The translations under genes and the position numbers were made by a program. The notes under the pieces were generated by a model. The model did not search any database, was not told where the DNA came from, and saw only the letters and a program-made list of their open reading frames with translations. This document shows, one piece after another, positions 1 through 6,407 of a stretch of 6,919 nt of DNA. Source of the DNA: an uncultured Carnobacterium sp. (GTDB taxonomy: Bacteria > Bacillota > Bacilli > Lactobacillales > Aerococcaceae); contig CAJPNA010000070.1 in assembly GCA_905371865.1 (NCBI GenBank), positions 1 to 6,919 on the forward strand. The letters run 5' to 3'. How positions within the stretch are numbered: position 1 is the first letter of the stretch; each line of letters begins with the position of its first letter.

Positions 1-22
1 GTAATGACAAAGGGGTGAAATC

Positions 23-1147
23 ATGAAAGTCGATCAATGGGTACGATTCATTATTCGGTATGGTTTCATTCTTTTTGCGCTTTTTGAATGGTCACAACTA
101 CCGAATATGAACGCAGGAGACATCGCCTTCTTCTTTGGTTATATCACGCTTGTGCAAGTTGGCTATTATTCATTGAAATATCAGTGGTATATTCTGATTG
201 AAGGCATCGCGGTCGTCCTTCTCTGTTTGTATTTCAACACCATTTTTACAGGCCTGATTCTTCTTCTCTGTTTCGAGGTGAGTTTACGTTTCTCCTTTAG
301 AAATGCATTGATTCTACAATTCATATTAGGGGCGGTCGTTATCATTCCAGCCGTTCAAAAAGGCGATAGCATTCAAGTTGTAATGACCTTGTTCTTCCTT
401 TTATTCTTCTCTTATGGAAATCATATTTTGGAAGAGCGGAGAGTACTGCAAGAAGAGCTGGAAAAAGCTGAGCAAAAACTCAGCGAGCAACGCTATGACT
501 TGCAACAAGCCCAATATAAAATGGGGACAATGAAGGAAATCTTCACGCTACAAGAGCGAAACCGAATTTCTCGTGAGATTCACGATTCTGTGGGACACAG
601 TCTGTCCACGATTATTATTCAGCTAGGTGCGATTTCACAACTGGCCAAGCAACAAAATTCGCCGATTCAACAAATGAGCGAAGGACTGCGTGATTTTGCC
701 GTTGAAGGATTGCAAGAAGTGCGTAAAATTGTTCATGACTTGAAGCCAGAACAAATGGATAAGAAGCAGTTGGATATTGCGCTGGAAGAATTTTTCCACG
801 AAGTACAAGTCAACAGCGGGGTCGATATTCAATTTAGAAAAAATGAGCCGATCTTCACGCTATCGAGTGAGGCAGAGCTCAGCATCTTCCGTGGGGTGCA
901 AGAGGCGATTACAAATGCGATGCGACATGGCCAAGCCACACGCATTACCGTGCTACTGATGTATAATCCATCGCAATTAGTCGTAACGATTAAGGATAAC
1001 GGAACAGGCGCGGTCGATTTAGCTCCAAAAGGAGGACTTAAATCACTCCAAGAACGCCTGAGAGGAGAAGGCGGGTCTGTGACACTGGAGGCGTCCAATC
1101 CTGGCGTGACCGTGCAAATGATCCTACCGAATACAGAAAAACAATAG
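23..1147 (+). CDS. Membrane sensor histidine kinase (HisKA_3/DesK class, LnrJ-like)
   Basis: Sensor kinase that autophosphorylates a histidine and passes the phosphate to the regulator encoded 14 nt downstream. The N-terminal ~134 residues form about five or six hydrophobic helices (roughly 8-24, 33-50, 56-72, 73-90, 94-112, 117-134) with only short loops, so there is no extracellular sensor domain and the stimulus is probably sensed in the membrane. A charged, probably coiled-coil linker follows (~136-172). The HisKA_3 dimerisation box reads RISREIHDSVGH with His187 as phosphoacceptor. The ATPase domain has an N-box (EAITNAMRHG, Asn298), G1 box (DNGTG, 325-329) and G2-like GGLKSLQERL (337-346). 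Length 374 aa is normal for DesK/LnrJ/YvfT-type kinases. The start is supported by AAGGGGTGA at 10-18, 4 nt upstream. The LnrJ resemblance rests on gene order and topology; the ligand cannot be read from sequence. Confidence 0.95.
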   Translation: MKVDQWVRFIIRYGFILFALFEWSQLPNMNAGDIAFFFGYITLVQVGYYSLKYQWYILIEGIAVVLLCLYFNTIFTGLILLLCFEVSLRFSFRNALILQFILGAVVIIPAVQKGDSIQVVMTLFFLLFFSYGNHILEERRVLQEELEKAEQKLSEQRYDLQQAQYKMGTMKEIFTLQERNRISREIHDSVGHSLSTIIIQLGAISQLAKQQNSPIQQMSEGLRDFAVEGLQEVRKIVHDLKPEQMDKKQLDIALEEFFHEVQVNSGVDIQFRKNEPIFTLSSEAELSIFRGVQEAITNAMRHGQATRITVLLMYNPSQLVVTIKDNGTGAVDLAPKGGLKSLQERLRGEGGSVTLEASNPGVTVQMILPNTEKQ

Positions 1148-1161
1148 AAACGAGGAGAACC

Positions 1162-1812
1162 ATGACAAACCCAATCAAACTTATTATTGCCGACGATGAA
1201 ATGTTGATTCGTACAGGTTTAAAAATCATGCTTGAAGCGAGCGGTAATGTCGAAGTCCTCGCCTTAGCAGAGAGTGGACGTGCTGCCTTTGAAGCCTGTA
1301 AGGAGGATAAACCAGATGTGGTCTTGATGGATATTCGCATGCCTGAGAGTAACGGAATCGAAGGGACGAAGCTGATTAAAGAAGCTTTTCCAGAGGTGAA
1401 GGTGCTGATTGTGACGACCTTCCAAGATACCGAATATATCGTCGAAGCCGTGCAAAATGGTGCTTCGGGGTATTTATTAAAAGACAGTAGTCCAGAGGCG
1501 ATTCTTGACGGGATTAAAGTCGCTCTGTCTGGGAAAGTCGTGATGGATACGGTGATTTCAGAAGCGCTACTAACGAATACAACCGTTGAGAAGCCTGCAA
1601 CCTTTGATGCGGAGAAATGGGGACTTACACCGCGTGAAGTGGAACTCATTCAACAAGTGGCGCAAGGCTTAAGCAATAAGGAAATCGCACAAACCCTATT
1701 CCTATCAGAAGGAACCGTAAAAAATAATATTAGTACGATTTTATCGAAATTAGAACTTCGTGACCGCACGCAGCTTGTAATTTTTGCGTACGAAAATAAA
1801 CTCAAACAATAA
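1162..1812 (+). CDS. NarL/LuxR-family response regulator (LnrK-like)
   Basis: DNA-binding response regulator, partner of the kinase just upstream. Receiver domain ~5-120: acidic pair Asp11-Asp12, phosphoacceptor Asp57 in VLMDIRMP, switch Thr85/Thr86 (VTTF) and conserved Lys107 (YLLKD). A linker leads to a LuxR/GerE helix-turn-helix at ~153-214, with LTPREVELI, the SNKEIAQTLFLSEGTVKNN recognition unit and a following SKL helix. 216 aa is the usual NarL/DesR/LiaR length, and all catalytic positions are intact. GAGGAG at 1152-1157 is a good ribosome-binding site. It is co-transcribed with the kinase, and a strong terminator begins 8 nt after its stop. Its likely target is the transporter promoter region at about 1892-1956, where TGAC/GTCA half-sites lie upstream of a -35-less promoter; that target assignment is inferred. 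Confidence 0.96.
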   Translation: MTNPIKLIIADDEMLIRTGLKIMLEASGNVEVLALAESGRAAFEACKEDKPDVVLMDIRMPESNGIEGTKLIKEAFPEVKVLIVTTFQDTEYIVEAVQNGASGYLLKDSSPEAILDGIKVALSGKVVMDTVISEALLTNTTVEKPATFDAEKWGLTPREVELIQQVAQGLSNKEIAQTLFLSEGTVKNNISTILSKLELRDRTQLVIFAYENKLKQ

Positions 1813-1819
1813 TTAAGAC

Positions 1820-1883
1820 TGCTCCGATTCTTTCAGACAAAACGCTAAGGAGTATAGCATCTGAAAGAGTCGGGGCATTTTTT
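1820..1883 (+). terminator. Strong intrinsic terminator after the two-component genes
   Basis: An 18-bp stem pairs 1820-1837 with 1860-1877, fully paired except that two positions are G-T wobbles, followed by six T (1878-1883). The 22-nt loop contains a second small hairpin (GCTA 1844-1847 with TAGC 1855-1858) that exposes AGGAGTA. It should end transcripts from the kinase-regulator pair and uncouple them from the transporter unit downstream. Confidence 0.93.
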
Positions 1884-1891
1884 ATAAAAAC

Positions 1892-1919
1892 ATGACTTTC
1901 GTCACGGTATGTGATGACG
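1892..1919. promoter_or_regulatory. Probable response-regulator operator (TGAC/GTCA half-sites)
   Basis: Overlapping dyads sit between the terminator and the transporter promoter. TGAC-TTTC-GTCA (1893-1904) is symmetric in its arms, TCAC-GGTAT-GTGA (1902-1914) likewise, and CGTCA at 1900-1904 mirrors TGACG at 1915-1919. ATGAC occurs at 1892 and 1914, 22 bp apart, close to two helical turns. The cluster is centred roughly 55 to 65 bp upstream of the start point predicted from the -10. That is a position from which NarL-family regulators commonly activate. The sequence symmetry is observed; binding by the adjacent regulator is inferred. Confidence 0.5.
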
Positions 1920-1947
1920 TTTTGGACTATAGACTCCGATGGGTGTT

Positions 1948-1956
1948 TGCTATGAT
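1948..1956 (+). promoter_or_regulatory. Extended -10 promoter of the small ORF-ABC transporter unit
   Basis: TGC-TATGAT (1948-1956) is an extended -10 (TGn plus TATGAT), predicting a start near 1963. No acceptable -35 lies 16-18 bp upstream: the window there reads about TATAGA, and TTGGAC at 1922-1927 is 23 bp away. A weak -35 next to a dyad cluster suggests an activator-dependent promoter. The leader of about 24 nt then carries AGGAGGG for the small ORF. Confidence 0.55.
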
Positions 1957-1986
1957 AAGGGTACAAACAAGTAGGAGGGTAAACAA

Positions 1987-2085
1987 ATGAACGAATCCAA
2001 GAAGACCCCTAAAGATTTAAAAGAGGAAGCAATTGTAGCGATTGTTCTTTGTTTATTAACAGCCATTCTTTCATTTATTCGATAA
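1987..2085 (+). CDS. 32-aa single-pass membrane peptide at head of ABC unit
   Basis: Short ORF of 32 codons plus TAA. It has a textbook ribosome-binding site (AGGAGGG, 1973-1979) 7 nt before its ATG, and its stop lies 12 nt before the ATPase start, so it should be first in the transporter transcript. The N-terminal half is hydrophilic and charge-dense (MNESKKTPKDLKEE, residues 1-14); residues 15-31 are a continuous hydrophobic helix (AIVAIVLCLLTAILSFI) with a lone cysteine at 22, ending in Arg32. This is the profile of a small regulatory or accessory membrane protein rather than a signal peptide, as no cleavage site or mature part follows. I do not recognise a family. Possible roles are a transporter subunit or modulator, a link to the kinase, or a leader peptide coupling translation to the ATPase. 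The strong RBS and position support that it is translated; function is unknown. Confidence 0.72.
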   Translation: MNESKKTPKDLKEEAIVAIVLCLLTAILSFIR

Positions 2086-2097
2086 AGAGGTGTACAT

Positions 2098-3030
2098 ATG
2101 ATTGAAATTAAAGACGTAACCAAATCTTACGGACGACAAAAAGTCCTACAAAATGTTTCCTTTGAAATTATGGAAGGGGAACTTTTTGGATTACTTGGAC
2201 CTAATGGAGCCGGGAAAAGTACATTGATTGATATTCTGACAGGGATTCAATCGATGGATAGCGGTGAGATTTTCATTAATGGAAAGTCGATTAAAACAGA
2301 CAAAGTAGAAATTCGAAAACAATTAGGCTTAGTGCCACAAGATATCGCGCTGCTTGAGGAATTGAATGCAGTCGATAACTTAGAATACTTCGGAGGACTC
2401 TATGGCTTAGCGGGAGCAGAGTTAAAGAACCAAATTGAGAAGTTATTAGAAGTGGCAGGTCTTACCGATAAGAAGAAAGAAAAAGTGAAAAACTACTCTG
2501 GCGGGATGAAACGTCGCTTGAATATTGCTGTTGCGATGTTGCATAACCCTTCGATTTTGATTTTGGATGAACCAACTGTTGGGGTTGATGCGCAGTCGCG
2601 TCAACACATCTTCGACTATATTCAGTCGCTGGCTGAACAAGGGACAACGATTCTTTATACTTCTCATTATATGGAGGAAATCGAAACCTTGTGTAAACGC
2701 GTCTTCATTCTCGATTTAGGAGAAGAAGTGGCGTATGGCACAAAAGAAGAAGTGAAAAAACTCGTGGGGCATACACAAACGGTAGCCCTCAAATTGGACC
2801 GCGTGCCTGCTGGATTTGACGAAGTGTTGAAGAATAGCGAAAACGGCATTCAATTTATAACTGTCGATGGCCAAGACATAGCCCTCACGATTGACCAAAC
2901 GATTTTCTCAATGATGAAATTGATTGAGCAAGTCGAACAGGCACAACTCGTGATTAAATCCGTCAACGTAAAAGAAACGACATTAGAAGAGGCGTTCTTA
3001 CAATTAACAGGAAAGACGCTTCGTGATTAA
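2098..3030 (+). CDS. ABC transporter ATP-binding protein (LnrL/DrrA-like)
   Basis: Cytoplasmic ATPase that powers the exporter formed with the two following permeases. All nucleotide-binding elements are intact: Walker A GPNGAGKST (34-42), Q-loop Gln81 (LVPQD), signature YSGGMKRR (133-140), Walker B ILILDEPT with catalytic Glu158, D-loop GVDAQSR (162-168) and H-loop His190 (TSH). After the ~215-residue core comes a C-terminal extension ending in TLEEAFLQLTGKTLRD, as in DrrA/NatA/LnrL-type drug-export ATPases. 310 aa is normal for that group. A GAGGTG ribosome-binding site (2087-2092) precedes the ATG. It lies 12 nt after the small membrane ORF and 9 nt before the first permease. Substrate cannot be read from the ATPase; the context with a neighbouring two-component system points to antibiotic or membrane-active compound export. 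Confidence 0.95.
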   Translation: MIEIKDVTKSYGRQKVLQNVSFEIMEGELFGLLGPNGAGKSTLIDILTGIQSMDSGEIFINGKSIKTDKVEIRKQLGLVPQDIALLEELNAVDNLEYFGGLYGLAGAELKNQIEKLLEVAGLTDKKKEKVKNYSGGMKRRLNIAVAMLHNPSILILDEPTVGVDAQSRQHIFDYIQSLAEQGTTILYTSHYMEEIETLCKRVFILDLGEEVAYGTKEEVKKLVGHTQTVALKLDRVPAGFDEVLKNSENGIQFITVDGQDIALTIDQTIFSMMKLIEQVEQAQLVIKSVNVKETTLEEAFLQLTGKTLRD

Positions 3031-3039
3031 GGAGGACTT

Positions 3040-4194
3040 ATGAGATACATTCGTTATATTAAAGCCAATTTAATATCCTCTCTGAAGTCCATTCCAGCGC
3101 TGTTGATGCTGGTCTTAATGCCATTTCTTTTAATGCTTTTCTTGGCGTTTTCCACAAAGGGTGCCTTCAATCCATCTAATTTAACGATAGAAACGAAGAT
3201 TTATATCGATAATCAAGACAAAGGCGCTTACGGAGAACAAGTTGTTGCATTGTTTGAGAAGCTTACTGAGGAAAAACAAATTGCGCTGACAAGTGTGAAA
3301 GAAAACGCCAAAGTCATTGCGACGATTCCTTCGGATTTCACAGAGTCGATTCAAACGCGTTCGCAAGCAACTCCGATTACCCTTGAGAAATCAGGGAGAA
3401 CATCGAATACGTCATTTGCGGTGTATCAATCACTCTTTCAAACAATCACTTCAGAACTGTTAGAAGCAAGTTCCGTGATGAATGCAGTAGCGGAAAGTCA
3501 AAATGCATCGATTACGCCAGAACAAGTAACGGAGATGCTTGTATCCTTACAACAGGAGATTGCAACGGGAGCTTTTGAGACGGAACAGGTGGAAGCAGAG
3601 TCACAAGTGACTGCGAACCAACACTACGCGATTACAGGTTTGGGATTTCTATTTATCATGTTCCTTGAAACTGCGATGCGTTTTGGAGTACAAAAGGAAC
3701 TGAGAGGACTTCGTAAACGCTTGGACGTATTGCCGTTTAGCATTTCAGAAAAAGACAGACTCGATTTAGCCGTGAATATGATGATGACGACTCTATTGTC
3801 ATTCGTGTATATTGGCCTGTGGAAGATTCTTGATCCAACGACTTTTGGGGGGAACTTCGGTAGCATTATTGTTCTCGTCGTTTTCTATAGTTTAGTCTTT
3901 AATGCACTTGGAAATTTAATCGGCAATTTTGTTACCGAGAAGAATTTACCAGCATTTTCGACTTCTATAAACTTAATCTATATGTTCTTATCAGGGATGA
4001 TTCCACTCGACCGTATTAGTTCAACCTTTAGTTTCCTCAGCGGAAATCCACTTCAAAAATTTATGTATACACCATTTGTCGAGATAATGAATGGGATATC
4101 GATGAGAGGGATGGTGACCGTTGCTTCCCCTATTATTTTAATCCTAGGGCTAGTCTTTAACTGGTCATTGAAGAGAAAGGAGGCACATCAATGA
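3040..4194 (+). CDS. ABC-2 type transporter permease (LnrM-like)
   Basis: Membrane subunit of the exporter. One N-terminal helix (~20-38) leads to a large extracytoplasmic segment (~40-195), followed by five hydrophobic helices at about 196-214, 243-263, 273-297, 303-325 and 359-376. This 1+5 topology with a long loop after helix 1 is typical of the ABC2_membrane/YhgE-like family and of LnrM/YfiM. 384 aa is full length for the family. GGAGG (3031-3035) sits right after the ATPase stop and supports the ATG. Its stop overlaps the start of the second permease in an ATGA, implying coupled translation and a heterodimeric membrane domain. The assignment to the family is firm; orthology with LnrM rests on gene order. 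Confidence 0.9.
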   Translation: MRYIRYIKANLISSLKSIPALLMLVLMPFLLMLFLAFSTKGAFNPSNLTIETKIYIDNQDKGAYGEQVVALFEKLTEEKQIALTSVKENAKVIATIPSDFTESIQTRSQATPITLEKSGRTSNTSFAVYQSLFQTITSELLEASSVMNAVAESQNASITPEQVTEMLVSLQQEIATGAFETEQVEAESQVTANQHYAITGLGFLFIMFLETAMRFGVQKELRGLRKRLDVLPFSISEKDRLDLAVNMMMTTLLSFVYIGLWKILDPTTFGGNFGSIIVLVVFYSLVFNALGNLIGNFVTEKNLPAFSTSINLIYMFLSGMIPLDRISSTFSFLSGNPLQKFMYTPFVEIMNGISMRGMVTVASPIILILGLVFNWSLKRKEAHQ

Positions 4195-5294
4195 ATCTTA
4201 TCAGAATGACCATCTTTCATTTGAAACGATTATTGAAGATGCCGATGATTCTCTTTATGATGATTGGAATGCCAGCTTTAGTCAACGGAATCATGATTGC
4301 GTCGCAAGGAGCGGTGGATACTAAAGTGCCAAGTACGGTCGCAAAAACCGTTGCCTTTGTGTTTGAAGAGGGAAATGATGAATACCAAGAATTGATTGCG
4401 CCGTATATTCGAGAAGAAAATGTGTATTTCGACTTAGACAGTGCCAAAGAGGCTTTGAAAAAAGGAGAAATGACGGTCATTTACCAAGTGCCAGCCAATT
4501 ATTTACAGAAGGCGAAAGAAGGCCAAGTGCCGACGATTCGCATCTGGAATACGCAGCGCGGAACGAGAGATTTTCTGCTTGATGCACAATTGACGAAGGT
4601 GCTAAAAGAAGTCATGCTAAACGCGAAACTGCAAGAAGTAGGCGTGTTGACAAAAGAAGAGACGTTATCTGTGGATGACAATCAAATGGTAGTTACAAGG
4701 GAAGAAACAAAGACGAGTGTAGCAACCGGAGTCGTAATGCTTATGCTTCTGCTTTATGTCATCATGAATGCGGCAGTGATTTCTTCCGACTGGATTAACT
4801 TTAAGAAGAGTTATGTATTGAAACGCTCGGTTGTATCTCCACGTTCGAATATGGAAATCATGCTCTCGTTCTTATTGGCATACTTTGTCTTTATCTTTGC
4901 CGCAAATATGGCACTCATGGCATTAATGCACCTTTCTGGTTTGGTTCCAGAAATAAACTGGGGTGTGTTCACGAGTCTATTAGCTGTAACGATTATTTAC
5001 AGTCTCTGCCTAAACTTATTCTTCTTTAGAATTTTCAAAATGCCTGGACATGCAACGACATTTGGAATTTTGTTTGTAGTGATAATGGCGGGACTTGGGA
5101 TGCCAGCGGCGCTTGGAGATTTGATAGGAGGAAGTTGGTTCAGTATTGTATCTTATATCAGCCCAATTTACTGGTTGTACAAGGCGATTGACCTTCAAAC
5201 CATCTTCCCAGCAGTCTGGGTTATTCTTGCGATGGCAGGTGTCTTCCTCACAGCAGGAAGCTACCGCTTAGAACAATACGTGCAAAATAAATAG
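4191..5294 (+). CDS. ABC-2 type transporter permease (LnrN-like)
   Basis: Second membrane subunit, starting inside the stop of the first (ATGA at 4191-4194), with AAAGGAGG at 4177-4184 upstream. Same architecture as its partner: helix 1 at ~18-38, extracytoplasmic segment ~40-177, then helices near 178-198, 222-247, 258-279, 288-308 and 338-356, with a conserved-looking SYISPIYWLYKAI stretch (321-333) before the last helix. 367 aa is normal. The two permeases share topology but little obvious sequence identity, consistent with an old duplication and a functional heterodimer. It is the last gene of the unit; a large inverted repeat starts 2 nt after its stop, and the next clear terminator is about 300 nt downstream. 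Confidence 0.9.
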   Translation: MNLIRMTIFHLKRLLKMPMILFMMIGMPALVNGIMIASQGAVDTKVPSTVAKTVAFVFEEGNDEYQELIAPYIREENVYFDLDSAKEALKKGEMTVIYQVPANYLQKAKEGQVPTIRIWNTQRGTRDFLLDAQLTKVLKEVMLNAKLQEVGVLTKEETLSVDDNQMVVTREETKTSVATGVVMLMLLLYVIMNAAVISSDWINFKKSYVLKRSVVSPRSNMEIMLSFLLAYFVFIFAANMALMALMHLSGLVPEINWGVFTSLLAVTIIYSLCLNLFFFRIFKMPGHATTFGILFVVIMAGLGMPAALGDLIGGSWFSIVSYISPIYWLYKAIDLQTIFPAVWVILAMAGVFLTAGSYRLEQYVQNK

Positions 5295-5295
5295 G

Positions 5296-5507
5296 ACGGA
5301 CAAAAAACAGGACACTATAAGCTCCTATGGATATCTTCATAGTAGTGACAATAGCTGCACCGGATTGAGCCTTACGTCTCAATTCCTTTCAAGCTTCAAA
5401 CTGCCGCTAGGGAATTAATTCCTTAGCGGCAGTAATTCACGTTGAATGCACTCGCTATTGTTCCTACTATAGAATCCATGGAGCTTTTCGTGTTCTGTTT
5501 TGTCCGT
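5296..5507. repeat. 212-bp imperfect inverted repeat, MITE-like or structured RNA
   Basis: The outer arms 5296-5359 and 5447-5507 are inverted copies, both beginning ACGGACAAAA. By hand alignment about 53 positions match, with a few small gaps (AA, T, A, TC, and GAG in the other arm) and five mismatches, two of which would be G-U pairs in RNA. Shared blocks include AAGCTCC, ATGGAT, ATAGTAG and ACAATAGC. Inside lie two further hairpins: 5362-5386 (GGATTGAG against CTCAATTCC) and a 32-bp near-perfect palindrome at 5401-5432. As RNA it would fold as a long stem ending in a three-way junction. No transposase is encoded and I see no clear target-site duplication, so a mobile origin is inferred from form only. 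It does not match any named repeat that I know. Confidence 0.75.
5401..5432. repeat. 32-bp near-perfect palindrome inside the inverted repeat
   Basis: CTGCCGCTAGGGAATT is followed by AATTCCTTAGCGGCAG; all 16 pairs are complementary except one G-T (5410 with 5423). It is not at the centre of the outer repeat (about 5401.5) but is displaced to the right, so it is a separate stem and not just the tip. There is no T-run directly after it, so it does not look like a terminator. Confidence 0.85.
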
Positions 5508-5599
5508 TTTGATGAAAAGTTAAAGGGGAGCTTCCAGAGTGAGGAGCTCTGCGAGATAAAAAGCTGATGGAACTTGGCGCTCAAATTGAAAGAAAACGA
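5508..5599. other. Non-coding gap between inverted repeat and terminator
   Basis: No supported gene. A small hairpin can form from CAGAG (5535-5539) and CTCTG (5547-5551). A 24-codon ORF at 5567-5641 begins MELGAQIERKRKK, which resembles the first residues of XRE-type helix-turn-helix proteins, but it runs into the terminator stem and stops, and it has no well-placed ribosome-binding site. It may be a decayed remnant or chance. Confidence 0.4.
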
Positions 5600-5639
5600 A
5601 AAAAGCAAAATGTAACTTATATGTTACATTTTGCTTTTT
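5600..5639. terminator. Bidirectional intrinsic terminator between convergent units
   Basis: A perfect 17-bp stem pairs 5600-5616 (AAAAAGCAAAATGTAAC) with 5623-5639 around a TTATAT loop. Reading rightward it ends TTTTT. Reading leftward it is followed by another T-rich run. It starts 5 nt beyond the yebC stop on the minus strand and also closes the transporter unit from the left, so it serves both convergent transcripts. Confidence 0.92.
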
Positions 5640-5644
5640 GACGA

Positions 5645-6364
5645 TTAGTCTTCTAAGTTTACGTTGTGGTACACTTTTTGAACGTCTTCGTTGTCTTCTA
5701 GAGCGTTAATCATACGTTCGAATAAACGTAAGTCGTCCCCTTCTAGTGTCACTTCTGATTGAGGAATCATTTCGATGTCGCTCACTGTGAATTCAGTGAT
5801 TCCTAAGTCTTCTAATGCTTTACGAACCGTGTGGAAGTCGTTTGGTTCAGCATAAACAATCGCTTGGTCGTCTTCTTGGACAACGTCACGTACATCCACT
5901 TCTGCTTCCATTAATTGTTCTAATAATTCGTCAGCATCTTTGTTTGCGATACCGAAAATGGCTGTGTGGTCAAATAAGTATGTTACAGAACCTGGCGCAC
6001 CCATGTTCCCGCCGTTTTTGCTGTAAGCGGCACGTACGTCAGCTGCTGTACGGTTTACGTTATTTGTTAAGGCATCTACGATAATCATAGAGCCGTTTGG
6101 TCCGAAACCTTCGTAACGGAGTTCTTGGTAGTCGCCATCTCCGCCACCTTTTGCTTTTTCAATCGCACGTTCGATGATATGACGTGGTACATTATAAGTT
6201 TTCGCACGGTCAATAACGAATTTTAATTTTTGGTTTGAATGAGGATCTGGTTCCCCTTGTTTTGCAGCTACATAGATTTCAATCCCGAATTTAGCGTAGA
6301 TTTTACTGTTATTTGCATCTAATTTTGTTTTCTTTTCGACAATATTTGCCCATTTACGTCCCAT
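5645..6364 (-). CDS. yebC: YebC/PmpR/TACO1-family protein, YeeI (YebC2) type
   Basis: Cytoplasmic protein of the YebC/TACO1 family, long annotated as a transcriptional regulator. Recent work on homologues links the family to translation, relieving ribosome stalling at proline-rich stretches. From the start chosen here it is 239 aa, the usual size. It opens MGRKWANIVEKKTKLDA, as in B. subtilis YeeI and streptococcal YebC, unlike the MAGHSKW of the other subtype. It contains the hallmark RYEGFGPNGSMIIVDALTNN followed by VNRTAADVRAAYSKNGGNMG and ends DVQKVYHNVNLED. Two upstream in-frame ATGs (6418 and 6409) are rejected: a TATAAT -10 at 6413-6408 overlaps the second, so transcripts should begin near 6401, leaving only this ATG, with AAGTGAG (6380-6374) upstream as a modest ribosome-binding site. 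It is convergent with the ABC unit and divergent from the thioredoxin-like gene. Confidence 0.95.
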   Translation of the reverse strand: MGRKWANIVEKKTKLDANNSKIYAKFGIEIYVAAKQGEPDPHSNQKLKFVIDRAKTYNVPRHIIERAIEKAKGGGDGDYQELRYEGFGPNGSMIIVDALTNNVNRTAADVRAAYSKNGGNMGAPGSVTYLFDHTAIFGIANKDADELLEQLMEAEVDVRDVVQEDDQAIVYAEPNDFHTVRKALEDLGITEFTVSDIEMIPQSEVTLEGDDLRLFERMINALEDNEDVQKVYHNVNLED

Positions 6365-6407
6365 TGTTTCACTCACTTTCTGATTTTCATCTGGACTTAA
6401 CTCTTCC

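Noticed and set aside
1..22. End of an upstream gene (TAA at 2-4 or TGA at 5-7)
   Set aside because: Too little sequence to assign a frame; the kinase could follow another gene closely, but this cannot be shown.
1038..1649. 203-codon open frame on the minus strand across the kinase end and regulator
   Set aside because: Antisense to two well-supported genes; its translation is low-complexity and Ser/Thr-rich with no recognisable domain, typical of a frame shadow.
1922..1956. TTGGAC as the -35 partner of TATGAT
   Set aside because: The spacer is 23 bp, too long for a sigma-A promoter; an extended -10 with activation fits better.
5296..5507. tRNA, riboswitch or CRISPR interpretation of the structured region
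   Set aside because: Arm lengths and the long outer stem do not fit a tRNA; it lies 3' of a gene rather than in a leader; there are no regularly spaced direct repeats.
5423..5608. 61-codon minus-strand frame over the inverted repeat and spacer
   Set aside because: Composed of repeat and terminator sequence, with no protein-like pattern and no good ribosome-binding site.
5815..6084. 89-codon plus-strand frame inside yebC
   Set aside because: Antisense to a highly conserved gene; the Leu/Arg/His-rich product reflects the reverse complement of yebC codons.
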